Below are positions 9,728 through 20,648 of a stretch of 64,000 nt of DNA, in pieces (position 1 is the stretch's first letter; every line of letters starts with the position of its first letter). Both the position numbers and the translations under genes were made by a program. The notes beneath the pieces are model-generated. The model worked only from the letters and a program-made list of their open reading frames with translations, had not been told where the DNA came from and did not search any database. The stretch spans positions 63,279,561 through 63,343,560 of the forward strand of contig NC_088775.1 in the NCBI RefSeq assembly GCF_954871325.1, in the 5' to 3' direction. Source of the DNA: Gordionus sp. m RMFG-2023 (lineage: Eukaryota > Nematomorpha > Gordioida > Chordodea > Parachordodidae).

Positions 9728-11857
9728 AGTGATGAAATAGTCATGCTATCAATTCTTTCAATAAAAATTCAGGTCTTGATGGTTTCAGACCCTCCTATTT
9801 TCAATACTTAATTAATTCAAAAAATCCTTCCCATAGTTCTGTCATCAAGGTTTTAACAACTTTTTGTAATAACATAATTAATAATGATATTCCACAAACT
9901 CACCAAATCCTATTTGGTGCACGTCTAATTGCTTTATTCAAGCCAGATGGTGGTACCCGTCCCATTGCAGTAAGCTCCTTTTTCAGAAGATTAGTAGCCA
10001 AAATCATAATCGAAAACATCAAACATGATGCTGTCAACATTTTAAACTCTTATCAACTAGGTTTTGGAATCAAGGGCGGCTGCGAAATAATGGCTCATAC
10101 CTTAAGAATTTACTTAGAAAGCCCGCCATCTTATCTGTAATATGTAAACTAGATTTCAAAAATGCCTTCAATAGCCTACATCGTACCTCTTTTTAAAATT
10201 CTTCTATGAAACTTTTCCCTGTTACTCTAAATTTATTGAATCCTCATATGGCTTTCAGACGCCTTTGACATAAGATCTTTTCAGATTTTATCCCAAGAGA
10301 GCATTCAACAAGAGGACCCATTAGGACCTCTTCTTTTTTGTTTTGGAATCCATCATCTCATGTACTATATCAAACAAAATTTTAACCTAGATCTTAATTT
10401 ATGGTATTTAGACGATGGGACCATCTGTGGCCCTTCAGCTAATGTACCTAGCGCTTTAAAACCTGGAAATTAATTTCCAAGCTATCAGCCTCGTACTCAA
10501 CATAAATAAAACAGAATTATGTTTCTTAAACAATAAGCCACAAAAGTTGGAAGGCTAGAAAATCATTGCTCCCGATAGCTTAATCCTATTTGGGTCCCCA
10601 TTAGCAAATGCTACCAAGTCAGAAGATTTCCTTCATAACATTTTTAAAAGCTTTTACAGAATGGAGCACATTCTATGTCACCTACCAGCACACCAAAGTT
10701 TATTTTTTTGCACATATTCCGATCATCATCTTTTTTCAAAATAAAGAATTCATATCTATAATTCAGGATAAATTTAAAATATTTCTAGAAAAAATTTTAA
10801 CATAAATTTAAACTTATTCAATTGGTCACTTGCTCAGCTACCTTTTAAACTAGGCGGTTTCGATTTTTTGCCACTCAATCTTTTATCCTTATCATCATTC
10901 GTAACATCTAGATTATCTAACAATTCTATGATTTCTGGCTTCATATGCCCTACCGATCGTTTTTGACGAGGCTATTGACAAATGGAAGGCAAACACACCC
11001 ATTAACACCGTATTATCATCAATCATCACACACGAAAAAATTTTCGCACCTTTATCTCGAAATACCAAACAAATATATTAGTCAATCCACCTTTAGATTG
11101 CATTCAACTCCTACAATTATCTGACAGACTTGGTGGTCATGAATGGTTAGAATCACTGCCTAGTCGTAACCTTGGTAATCTCTTATCAGATGAACAATTG
11201 AGGTTTACGTCTAGGTTGTGACATCGTGCAGTCTCATGCATGCATCAAATGCAAATCACCGGTCGATTCAAAGGGTAGGCATTGCCTAAATTGTATATTT
11301 AGTCAAGGCGACATCAACGCTACTCAGCTGTAAACCATATAATAAATAGAAGCCTAACAGCTGCACACATTCCAAACAATCTTGAACCATCAAATTTATC
11401 TCAAGTAGATGGTTTAAGACCTGATGGTATGTCAACCATACCTTGGGCCCTCAGCAAATCACTTATATGGGATTACACATGTGTCTCATCATTCCCTTCA
11501 AACATAAATTTCAATTTACACTAGCAGAAATTAAAAAGACAAACATATACAAAAATTTTAAAAACTTCATATTCACTCCAGTAGTGACCTCTACGAACGG
11601 GCATTTTTCGCCTTCAACATTTATGTTTTTAAAAAATCTGGATAATAAAATACGACTTTTTACAAATGAACCCAGAGAATTTCTTTTTATTTGACAAAAA
11701 ATTCAAATAAAAATTTTTAGACACAATTATGGTTCTTTTATGGGGACTCAATTTATTTTTATTTATATAACTATAAATTTATAAATTTTATTTTTTCTAA
11801 CTAGGTTTTATGTAAAAAGGAATTTAATAAAATCATTCGTATCATCAAAAAAAAAAA
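9728..11857 (+). mobile_element. non-LTR retrotransposon (LINE) relic with RLE-type endonuclease
   Basis: Conceptual translation across several frame changes gives an ordered LINE open reading frame. The reverse transcriptase pieces include SGLDGFRPSYF, ARLIALFKPDGGTRPIAVS, FRRLVAKIII and YQLGFGIKGGCEIMAHTLR (about 9770-10120). KLDFKNAFNSLHRTSF follows (about 10148-10195), then the catalytic WYLDDGTICGPSA (about 10400-10440) and thumb-like NLNWSLAQLPFKLGGFDFLP (about 10803-10870). Further on come a C..C..H..C knuckle region with SHACIKCKSPVDSKG (about 11235) and INRSLTAAHIPNNLEPS, then RPDGMSTIPW...LIWDYTCV (about 11420-11480). The last fits the PD-(D/E)xK signature of restriction-like endonucleases found in R2/CRE/NeSL-type LINEs. 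AATAAA followed by an A run (11847-11857) marks the 3' end. Stops and frameshifts are frequent and the 5' part is missing. Confidence 0.8.
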
Positions 11858-12133
11858 TTTAGACAATGTTATATGGAATTGACTAATAAGGGAAAATTTG
11901 TAGGCCTAAACAAATCAATAATTTCTAAAAAGGATAATATGACCGACTTAATCCATATCATAAATATATATGGGTTAATGTTAGATACTGCCAAGTCAAC
12001 GTATAGCAATTTTCTAAATACCAACCTAATTTGCTAAATACCGACCAATATTTATTATAATGAAATAAAACCCTTATTATTTAACATCCTATATATCCTC
12101 CCCCCAAGTACGGAACTACCAAGTTGTAATAAG
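11858..12133. other. AT-rich spacer, no gene seen
   Basis: There is no open frame or recognised repeat apart from a short internal duplication (ttctaaataccaacctaatt and tgctaaataccgacc, about 12010-12050). It could be the tail of the tRNA-like element that follows on the minus strand. Confidence 0.4.
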
Positions 12134-12215
12134 AAAAAACATGATCTTTGTTGGGATACGAATCGAATTGGTAAGCGAAGCTCTTGCCGACTAGGTCACA
12201 GACGCTTTACAAAAA
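12134..12215 (-). repeat. possible tRNA-derived SINE head
   Basis: The minus strand reads GTGACCTAGTCGGCAAGAGC, then TTCGCTTACCAATTCGATTCG, then TATCCCAAC. The first part resembles a tRNA A box (TRGYNNARNGG). The second resembles a B box (GGTTCGANTCC) with two changes, at about the right distance. The segment is GC-richer than its surroundings. A folded cloverleaf was not established. No second copy was confirmed in the window. Confidence 0.3.
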
Positions 12216-13042
12216 TCACGATTTTTCAAATATATATTATAAATAAATTTGTTTGTATCCAAATGAAAAATAAACAAAATACAAATTTGATAGGTACTAC
12301 CTTGAGGCAGTATCAATCATTACTCGACTATATGGGAGTTAGATCTAGATGACATTATGAAGCTAGATAAATAATCGATAAAATTATTGTGAGATATTAA
12401 ATTTCTCAAAGATTATCTTCCATTTTTAATGATATATATACGATTAGACAGTTTACCATTATTACTAATCTAAATTATGCAATCAAATGCTTTCAGCAGC
12501 AGGAGTAATCTTAAATTACATAGCCTGACAAATAATAGATACTGATTAATTGATAGTCATAGCCATGACTCTTATCAGAAGTTATTATATTATATAAATT
12601 GATAAAACAAGAATACTAAAAATCTTTTGAAGAAATAACTATGCAAATATACTGAAGCCTTGAGTTATTTACACGGCAATGATGCCATATTAGAAATGAA
12701 ACATTTTGTAACTGTAAAATAAGGACCAGAAGGATATGATAAAAACAATTAAGATTATATATATTATTGCCACACCACCTCTAGTTTGTATATATCTTAA
12801 AGTAATAGTAATTTGTAATAATATCAAAAATATATTCGTATTAAAAATTTAACTCAAAACTGTTTTTCAAAGAAGGAAAAAATAGCTTTCCTTAAAACAC
12901 GTAAAAAAAGAGAAGAAAAGATATCTAATAAGATTACATCCATTGTGAGATGAATAATAAGATGTTTAATTTATAATAATATTTTTAAATAAATAGATGG
13001 AGTTAATTAAACTTCAACTGAATGCTAAATTAATATTTAGAC
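12216..13042. other. AT-rich sequence, no gene seen
   Basis: No reading frame above background, no terminal repeats and no RNA gene were recognised. Short phrases with some coding-like character (near 12300-12360 and 12480-12560) are interrupted by stops within about 20 codons. Confidence 0.4.
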
Positions 13043-13850
13043 TAGTGATCTGCATCTGGCCTAATTTTTCAAGCCCGGCCCGGCCCAAAATTTTTTTTAA
13101 AAATGTTTTGCCGGCCCGGTCCGAACCCGAAATTTTTTAAAACAGTTTTGCCGGCCCGGCCCGAACCCGAAATTTATTTTAAAAAAATATACCGGCACGG
13201 CCAGGCCCGAATTTATTTAAATATAGAAATTACGTGATACGTGATATTAAGCGCACTAGCCCTAAAAGAGCAACGCTTGGTTCTCTCATAAAAGCCCATC
13301 TAACTGGGATAAAAGAATGGGAAATAATTAAATAAATAAGAGGACCATCCACGTTTTTTGGGCAGGCCGCAGTTACCTGTGCGCGCAAGAGGCAAAGCCC
13401 CTTACTTAAACGCCCATGGGAAAATAAAAAGAGAGGTAAAATGCCCATGCCAGATTAAATTTGATTATGGGAGGGATATATTGGCTATATTAATTTTACC
13501 ATTAATTAGAATGTGAGCAAACCTAGAAATTAACATGATTAAATAAAATAGATACCAGTACAAATACAAATACAGTACTATCACTTTCTTCCAAAATTTT
13601 TTGCACCGGATGTAAAAACTCAAATCAATTATAATTTATATAATTACTTAAAATAAAAGACATATGTTATATAGCGTTTAGTTTCAATAAATTAAATCGA
13701 AAAATTTTATTTTACATAAAAAATTCAATATAAAATTGATAAATTTAGATATATTTAATAAAATTTCCAAGGTCCGACCCGACCGGCCCGAAATTTTTTT
13801 TAAAATATTAGGCCCTGCCCGAACCCGATTATTTGATATTCCATTTTTAA
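13043..13850. mobile_element. hAT-like non-autonomous element with CCGGCCCG end arrays
   Basis: The left edge TAGTGATCTGCATCTGGCC resembles the tip TAGAGACCTGCAGGCCC of the hAT element at 59922. Within 150 bp there follow three or four copies of a CCGGCCCGGCCCGAACCCG-like motif spaced by T/A runs. The right edge (about 13770-13850) carries GACCCGACCGGCCCGAA and a CCCTGCCCGAACCCG motif in the same style. The interior (about 13230-13450) is unusually GC-rich, with no convincing gene. The right terminal repeat is decayed and no target duplication was found. Confidence 0.55.
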
Positions 13851-13904
13851 CACAGAATTTGATTGCAAGCTCACATAGTGAATATAATATACACTAGTAG
13901 ATAG

Positions 13905-13922
13905 CCCGTCAAAAATGACGGG
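13905..13922. other. perfect hairpin CCCGTCA-AAAA-TGACGGG
   Basis: A 7-bp perfect stem with an AAAA loop sits just after actagtagatag, before the duplicated unit. Hairpins of this form after an ACTAGTA-like phrase are found near Helitron ends in other genomes (recollection, not checked). No Rep/helicase gene or CTRR 3' end was found, so the element type is open. Confidence 0.3.
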
Positions 13923-14029
13923 GAATGAGAATTTTCTTCTTACTTTTATGCTAGATGTTACCTGTTATTTGAAAATAATATCCAATTTTTATTCTTTTTA
14001 CCTCCTGCCCCCTTCAGGCCGGGTTCAAT

Positions 14030-15214
14030 CCATTAAAACTAAGTGTAAATATACTATTGTTTGAGTAAGAATAAATTTAAAGCTTTTACTTGATAATACC
14101 AATATTATTTATTAAATATTACTGATCACTTATACCTAATATTTAATATTAAAAAAAATTCCCAGGCAAAGTAAAAAGCCATAATAATTTTGAAAAATTC
14201 TTCCAAGCCCAATGAAAGATCATAATAATTTTGGTAGTTGAGAACTGAAATAAAATTCATAATGAATTTAAAAATACAATTAAAATCAGATTTTCATGGG
14301 CCTTGGTGTTTTAGGCCAATGTCTGTCCCATAATTAATAGTAAAAAAATTATCAAGCGTCCAAGCTCATAATAATTTTGAAAAATTTTCCCCAAGCCCAG
14401 CCCAATATAAAAAATATTTTCCAAGCCCAGCCTAACCCATAATAATTTTATAAAAAAATTATTATAAAACCTGGCCAACCCATAGTAATTTTTAAAATTT
14501 TTTCCCAAACCTGTAGATAGGTAAAAAACCATATCTATTTTTTATTCTATTTTAACCCAGCTCATCCCGACCAAAGCCAACCCATTAAGACTAATACTAT
14601 TTTTTTGAATAAAAATATATTTAAATTAGCTTTTATATGAGGGCCATATATATTCTGTGTTAAATATTACACCTATGCCTAATATTAAAAAAATTCCCAA
14701 GCCAGATCCACGCACCTGGAAAATTTTCTTAAAACTGCCAAAGACCATAATAATTTTGGTAGTTGAGAACTGAAATAAAATATATAAAAAGTCACAATGC
14801 ATTTAAAAATACAATCAGAATATGAAAGTTGCATGGGCCTTGGTTTTTGATCAGGCCTGGCCATGTCCTCAAAAGAAATTTTCAGGCTAATTTCTAGCCC
14901 ATATTTAAAATTAAAAAATTTACAGGAATCTAAGACTATAATAATTATGAAAAATGTTTCTCAAGCTATGTCCAAGTCCATAATAATGGTGAAAAATATT
15001 TTCCAAGTCCAGGAAAACCCAAAATAATTTTTTTTTCTTTGGATCCAGAAAAATAGTTCTGATGTAAGGGGTTTATAAGAATAATCTGTAAAATATGTTC
15101 ATATTTTTTTGCCATTTTATATGGAAAATTTTTCAAAATCATCAAATGAAGGGTAAATATCTGATTTATATATCATTCTACTGGTTAGCTCCTGGTATTT
15201 ATATGATATTCATT
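14030..15214. repeat. tandem duplicated unit, copy 1 (about 1.18 kb)
   Basis: This copy holds four sub-blocks that recur in order in copy 2. Landmarks are gtttgagtaagaataaattt (14060 and 15236), ttggtagttgagaactgaa (14231, again 14757 in a related sub-block, and 15406), agccagatccacgcac (about 14699 and 18121) and the CCAAGCCCAGCCCAA motif. The unit is non-coding, with many short CCAAGCCCAG-type phrases at intervals of about 50-80 bp separated by ATAATAATTTT, so it is itself a degenerate minisatellite. Confidence 0.8.
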
Positions 15215-15838
15215 ATAACTAAGACTAAATACTATGGTTTGAGTAAGAATAAATTTAAAGCTTTTACTTGATAATACCAATATGTTAAATTTACTGATCA
15301 TTTATACCTAATATTTAATATTTCAAAAAATTCCCAGGTTAAGTTCAAAGCCATAATAATTTTGAAAAATTCATCCAAGCGCAATGAAAGATCATAATAA
15401 TTTTGGTAGTTGAGAACTGAAATAAAACATTTAAATAATCATAATGAATTTAAAAATACAATAAAAATCAGATTTTCATGAGCCCTGGTTTTTTGATCAG
15501 GCCGAGCCCAGACCTGCAAAATAACTTGTTTTAGGCCAATGTCTGACCCATAGTTAATAATAAAATAATTATCAAAAGTCCAAGCTCATAATAATTTTCC
15601 CCAAGCCCAGCCCAATATAATTAATAAAAATATTTTCCAAGCCCAGTCCAACTTATGATAATTTTATAAAAAATTTTCTCAAGCCTGGCCAACCCATAGT
15701 AATTTTCAAAAAAATTTTCCAAACCTGGAGATAGGTAAATCTCTAAAAACCATATCTATTTTTTATTCTAACTTAACCCAGCTCACCCTTACTTCAGACC
15801 AAGGTCAACCCATTTAGACTAAGAGTGAATACTATTTT
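15215..15838. repeat. tandem duplicated unit, copy 2, first part
   Basis: This matches 14040-14590 in the same orientation with scattered differences. It is interrupted at about 15838 by an LTR element and resumes at 18022. Confidence 0.78.
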
Positions 15839-15973
15839 AAAAGTTTGATGAAAGGCAACAAATAAGTTTTTAAATATTTTATCACATAATACTTTATTAC
15901 TAAATTTCTAAGTAATAAAGTATTATGTGATAATATATTTAAAACTTATTTGTTGCCTTCCATCAAACTTTTA
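15839..15973. repeat. near-perfect palindrome made of LTR tails
   Basis: Positions 15839-15905 are the reverse complement of the LTR tail and 15908-15973 are the same tail in direct orientation, with only a few bases between. The 3' LTR (17961-18021) ends with the same 60-odd bases. The fossil therefore also has inverted terminal repeats of about 62 bp. Confidence 0.85.
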
Positions 15974-16481
15974 TGGTGGCAGTGGAAAAAGTATCAATGG
16001 ACACTGGAATGGTGGAAATGGACATTGGATTACTCTAAATGAAATAAATATCAAGTTAAATATCATAATTCTGAAAGATTATAAATTCTATTGGATATCA
16101 TGTAAGAAATTACAAATTAACAATGAAACCATTCGAAATAAAATTTAAAAAAAATGATATAATTATAAGCACAAATAAAAATAATTATAAAATAAAGTAC
16201 ATATTTGATGAACTTAAATTTTTTTTGAAATAAAGTAAAATTTAATTGATATGAATTATCCTATTTGGAGTGAAGACAATATAAGGAATTATATTGACGA
16301 AGTAGAAAATTTTTTTTTAATTAATGAAGTTAGAAATAGCAGCAGATATTTAATTTATAAACTGCCTGATCATCTATATGTAAAGATGAAGGCATTTGAA
16401 CCAAGAGACAGAGATTCAACTTTTGAGGAAGCTATTACAATATTGAAATTATTATGTAACTATAAAGTAAGAGCAAATATA

Positions 16482-16870
16482 AAAGTCAATGATACTAATA
16501 TTAGAGAAAACATTAAAATTAAAGAAACTCTTATAATAAATTCAAAATGTGAAAATAATTATTGTGATGATTATAAAGACAATGAAATGTCTATAAAAGT
16601 CGATGATACTAATATTAGAGAAAACATTAAAATTAAAGAAACTCTTATAATAAATTCAAAATGTGAAAATAATTAAGTCGATGATACTAATATTAGAGAA
16701 AACATTAAAATTAAAGAAACTCTTATAATAAATTCAAAATGTGAAAATAATTATTGTGATGATTATAAAGACAATGAAATGTCTATAAAAGTCGATGATA
16801 CTAATATTAGAGAAAACATTAATATTAAGGAAACTCTTATAATAAATTCAAAATGTGAAAATAATTATTG
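16482..16870 (+). repeat. tandem repeats inside the gag-like region
   Basis: A phrase starting GATGATACTAATATTAGAG and running about 80 bp occurs four times. Some copies are followed by a second phrase (attgtgatgattataaagac), giving alternating short and long units. It lies inside the LTR fossil. Confidence 0.85.
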
Positions 16871-17189
16871 TGAATGAAAATTTTCAGTATAATGACTTTA
16901 ATAACTATGAAATTTTAAATAAAGAAAACTCTGATGATACAAATATAACAAGTAACACAAATGAAATAGATGAAATCTCTATATGGAAAACTTTAAATAA
17001 AATAGAATCCACGATTTATAGTAAAAAAAGTAATTGTAGGAACTGTGAAATCTTATTTATACTTAAGATGAAAGGATTTAAATTTAAAAATCTCTTAAAG
17101 TTTTAAGGAGGGAGAAGTTATAAAAAAAGATATGATTAATAATATATCTCATTTAAATCTTTAATTTTGACTTTATCAATGGAAAATTA

Positions 17190-17410
17190 TTTTTTGACAT
17201 ATAAAAATAAACAAAAAAAAAAAATAAATATAAAAAAAACTATATAAAACTCAATGTAAAATAAAAATAAACAAAAAATATATAAATAAAAAAAAATGAT
17301 ATAAAACATTATAAATAAAAAAAAACGATATAAAACGCAAAATAAATAATATAAAAAATTGTATAAAACGCGACACAAATAATAAAAAAAAACATTAAAA
17401 CGCGATTCTT
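17190..17410. repeat. A-rich, G-poor low-complexity tract
   Basis: Runs of aaaaataaa alternate with a loosely repeated acgatataaaacgc phrase, and the plus strand is almost free of G. It lies inside the LTR fossil between the gag-like region and the 3' LTR. The apparent minus-strand frame is compositional. Confidence 0.7.
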
Positions 17411-17798
17411 TATACATTCTTACAAATTCAATATTATTTTCTAAATGATGATTATATTCAATCGGATCGATTCTTATATTCAATTGGATCTATTCTTATG
17501 ATTCCTAATTATTCTTGATTAACTAATAATAATGATAATGATTTGAAAAATTATAAAAAAAAAATGATAATAATGACTATGGAAGGTGAACAAAACAAAT
17601 AAGCAAAGAGACGAAACGTTAATAACAAACCAACGAGGTGAAAACAAGCCAACGATAAAACGTGACAAAAGCAAGACATCGCTAAAAGATAAAAGCAAAG
17701 TGACATATGAAACGATAATAATAGTAAAAAATCAAGAACATCGGGACGATTTTTCGGCACTTAAAGAGACCTAGGCTGGATTTCTTTGGAGGGTGGAA

Positions 17799-18021
17799 TG
17801 TTAGAGATGGACAATATTTAGAATCATTAAATTTGTTTTTTATATACATTCATACATTAATTTGTTATTATTATTAAATTAACCATTTTTAGCATTAACA
17901 TTTTTAGGTTAATTGATTGTGAATTGATATAAATACATGTTAGAAAAATATAAAATTTAGTAATAAAGTATTATGTGATAATATATTTAAAACTTATTTG
18001 TTGCCTTCCATCAAACTTTTA
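17799..18021 (+). repeat. 3' LTR of the 15839-18021 fossil
   Basis: It begins TGTTAGAGATGG directly after the purine tract and shares its last 60-odd bases with the left end of the element. It contains two AT-rich stretches and an AATAAAG phrase near 17963 that may be the polyadenylation signal. Confidence 0.7.
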
Positions 18022-18600
18022 ATTTTTTTGGATAAAAATAATATTTAAATTAGCTTTTACCTGAGGGCCATATAAATTGTGTTAAATATTACACCTATGC
18101 CTAATATTAAAAAAATTCCCAAGCCAGATCCACGCACTTGGAAAATTTTCTTAAACCTGCCAAAGACCATAATAATTTTGGTAGTTGAGAACTGAAATAA
18201 AATATATAAAAAGTCACAATGCATTTAAAAATACAATCAGAATATGAAAGTTGCATGGGCCTTGGTTTTTGATCAGGCCTGGCCATGTTTTCAAAAGAAA
18301 TTTTCAGGCCAATTTCTAGCCTATATTTAAAATTAAAAATTTCTTTGAAAAATGTTTAGCAAGCTACGTCCAAGTCCAAATTAATTGTGAAAAATATTTC
18401 CCAAGCCCAGGAAAACTAAGAATAATTAATTTTTTTCTTGGATCCTGAAAAATATAAGAGGTTTATAAGAATTAAAATCTGTCTAATATATGTATATATT
18501 AATTGGGAAAATTTTCCAAAATTATCATCAAATGAAGGGGAAATATCTGATTTACCTATCATTATATGAAATTCATGAATACACATTAAAGTACCATGCT
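18022..18600. repeat. tandem duplicated unit, copy 2, remainder
   Basis: This continues the match to copy 1 (14590-15200) after the LTR insertion, with agccagatccacgcac, gttgcatgggccttgg and caaatgaagggg landmarks in order. Homology fades near 18600. Confidence 0.78.
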
Positions 18601-19164
18601 GAAAATATGTTCATCCTAATTTAAATTTTAAACAAACCACCACCTTTCCAAATGATTTATTATTTAATTAAAAATTATAAAATTAAATTTAAGAAATTGA
18701 TATTAAATTACAATAGAAAAATAAAAAGATATTTTAAGTTATCAAATAATAGGAGGTTAACTACAATCATAGTCAAATTATATATAAGTAAAACAAATGT
18801 TATACATTTCATCAAAATGTTATAATAAGTTATGAATAACATACATTCTACAATTATGAAGTTATGAGAAAATATTCAACACTATAATATAATAGATTGA
18901 ATTATTTAATGGTAATTGAAGTAGTGGACAATTTTTACAAAATTATTTAATTCTTTATTTTATTCTTCAAAATGTTACACTGCTAATAATCTCTGCAATT
19001 TCTCTTGGAATATCTATCAATTTTCTCTTTCACCATACAATAAATATATTACAATAACTCAGATCGTAACATTAAAAGGTGCTGGAAAATAAGGATCTAC
19101 TATGTCGAACAATATATATGGTTAAAAGAAAATATTTATGCAAAATTAATTTGTGAAAATTTTA
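18601..19164. other. AT-rich sequence, no gene seen
   Basis: No open frame, repeat partner or RNA gene was recognised. Confidence 0.4.
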
Positions 19165-19860
19165 AGGATTTTTTTAAAACATTTTGGACGCAGCTTAAAA
19201 TAAAATTTTAGTTAATTATTATTCAATAAATTTTTTGGATTTAAAGAAAAGTTACTTGGAGAATAGAATTTGGTATCTATTCTATCTCCATTGGAATAAT
19301 AATAAAAATGATTATTTTAGAAAGGAACTATTAAATATACACATGAGTTTCATATAAAACCTACACTTATCATAAAAAATTATTTAAATAACCTTCATAA
19401 ATACTCTTTTAACTTCTCCCTTAACAATCAATCTTAATTGTTATGTATACCTAATAAATTAAGACCTTGGATTTTGATCCTTGCTTCTAAATAGCCAATG
19501 GATACCACCACAGAGTTTGTGACACAATCAGGTTGACCTCATATTTGATTTAAATCTATGATAGGAGGTCTTTGTTTAAAAGAGTATTTATGAAGGTCTT
19601 AAAAGCATTTAAATAATTTTTTATGATATAGAATAATATTTCTTAAAATTATAAAAATAAAATTTGGTATCTAATCTATCTCCAGTTTTGGAATAATAAT
19701 AAAAATGATTATTTTAGAAAGGAACTATTAAATATACACATGAGTTTCATATAAAACCTATCTAAATAACTTTTCTTTAAATCCAAAAAATTTATTGAAT
19801 AATAATTAACTAAAATTTTTTAAGCTGCATCCAAAATGTTTTAAAAAATCCTTGATTCAC
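19165..19860. mobile_element. foldback element with nested inverted and direct repeats
   Basis: The outer arms 19165-19255 and about 19765-19860 are inverted copies (landmarks CATTTTGGACGCAGCTTAAAA and the complement TTTTTTAAGCTGCATCCAAAATG). Inside them, 19262-19360 and 19660-19760 are direct copies (ggaataataataaaaatgat through atgagtttcatataaaacct). The innermost segments 19363-19410 and 19573-19632 are inverted copies (taaaagagtatttatgaagg). No coding region is seen. No clear target duplication was found. It looks like a non-autonomous foldback or compound MITE. Confidence 0.75.
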
Positions 19861-20605
19861 AAATTATTAACAACACTTTGGACACATTTAAGTTTTAACA
19901 AAATTAAAATATTCAAAATGTTTATCAAAGTATATTTTATAAAATTGTTTTACCCCTAAATTCCTATACATACTATGACATTAAAACTCTCCTTTATTCT
20001 ACCCAGTTTGATTAAATATCTTTGAAGCCAATTTTATTTGTAGGTTAACTATATAATCTATAAAAAATTTAACCTTAATTAACGTTTTCTGTAACCTTAT
20101 GAAGATGTGTTATAAAACTGAATGAATATTAAGGTTGTTACATGATTATTATTGGACCTATTACCCTATAATCATTTTTATTGGACAATTTTTTTTTTAA
20201 AAGAACACTATTGGCTAAATTTGATTGACTTTTTTGAGGATTATTATAATAGATGTATTAATCTAATCTAATAAATAAATTGCACTCATTTAATAAAAAT
20301 TTAGTAGTCTTATTAACTATTAAATATTAAAATATAATTTATATGTATTAATCTAATCTAATAATTAAAATAGGGGTATGATGACTAAATAATGCATTGT
20401 TAGCTAAAATGCATTGCTAAAAAGGAATTAATCATAATCAATCAAAATTTGATTATATAATATATATTTTAAAATAATTTTCATAAACATTTTTTTTAAT
20501 GTACATAAAGATAAATATATGTAATTAAATATATATATTAGATAGGAATAAATATTAACAAATATAAATGAATATTAGCAATAATATTTTTGAAAAATAT
20601 ATCCG
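19861..20605. other. AT-rich sequence with a small repeat
   Basis: A tgtattaatctaatctaata phrase occurs near 20251 and again near 20343. Otherwise no gene or element was recognised. Confidence 0.45.
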
Positions 20606-20648
20606 GCATCTACCCCCTCCCCCCCCCCCCCGCTGCGTACGCCAATGC
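20606..20648. mobile_element. hAT-type terminus with C/G run
   Basis: On the minus strand the sequence reads CATTGGCGTACGCAGCG followed by a G run of more than ten bases. This resembles the CA(G/T)(T/A)GGCGTA-type ends at 30187 and 62842, which also lead into G runs. The partner end was not found, so only one terminus is claimed. Confidence 0.45.

Larger units (their letters stand above)
15839..18021 (+). mobile_element. LTR retrotransposon fossil (Ty3/gypsy-like), short, snap-back left end
   Basis: The 3' LTR is 17799-18021, preceded by a purine tract (ggagggtggaa). After the left LTR tail a primer-site-like tggtggcagtgg begins at 15974. The interior holds a gag-like region (about 16250-17100) but no recognisable protease, reverse transcriptase or integrase, so it is a non-autonomous, broken copy with several breaks. 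The left edge is an inverted plus a direct copy of the LTR tail (separate entry). The purine tract and LTR start (TGTTA) resemble those of the outer element at 22861-32044, suggesting related families. It interrupts copy 2 of the duplicated unit and is therefore younger than that duplication. Confidence 0.72.

Noticed and set aside
13230-13448. 72-codon minus-strand frame in the GC-rich interior of a hAT-like element
   Set aside because: It lies in non-autonomous element DNA with no recognisable domain, and the higher GC content alone lengthens chance frames.
14311-14532. Minus-strand frame rich in GLG/YYG repeats
   Set aside because: It is a by-product of the CCAAGCCCAG minisatellite inside the duplicated unit, with no start context and no counterpart frame in copy 2.
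17187-17483. 98-codon minus-strand frame rich in Phe, Tyr and Leu that looks like a membrane protein
   Set aside because: It is the translation of an A-rich low-complexity tract inside an LTR fossil; any T-rich strand gives such a frame.
19430-19575. tRNA-like sequence in the loop of the foldback element
   Set aside because: A ggttgacctc phrase recalls a B box, but no matching A box or cloverleaf pairing was found.
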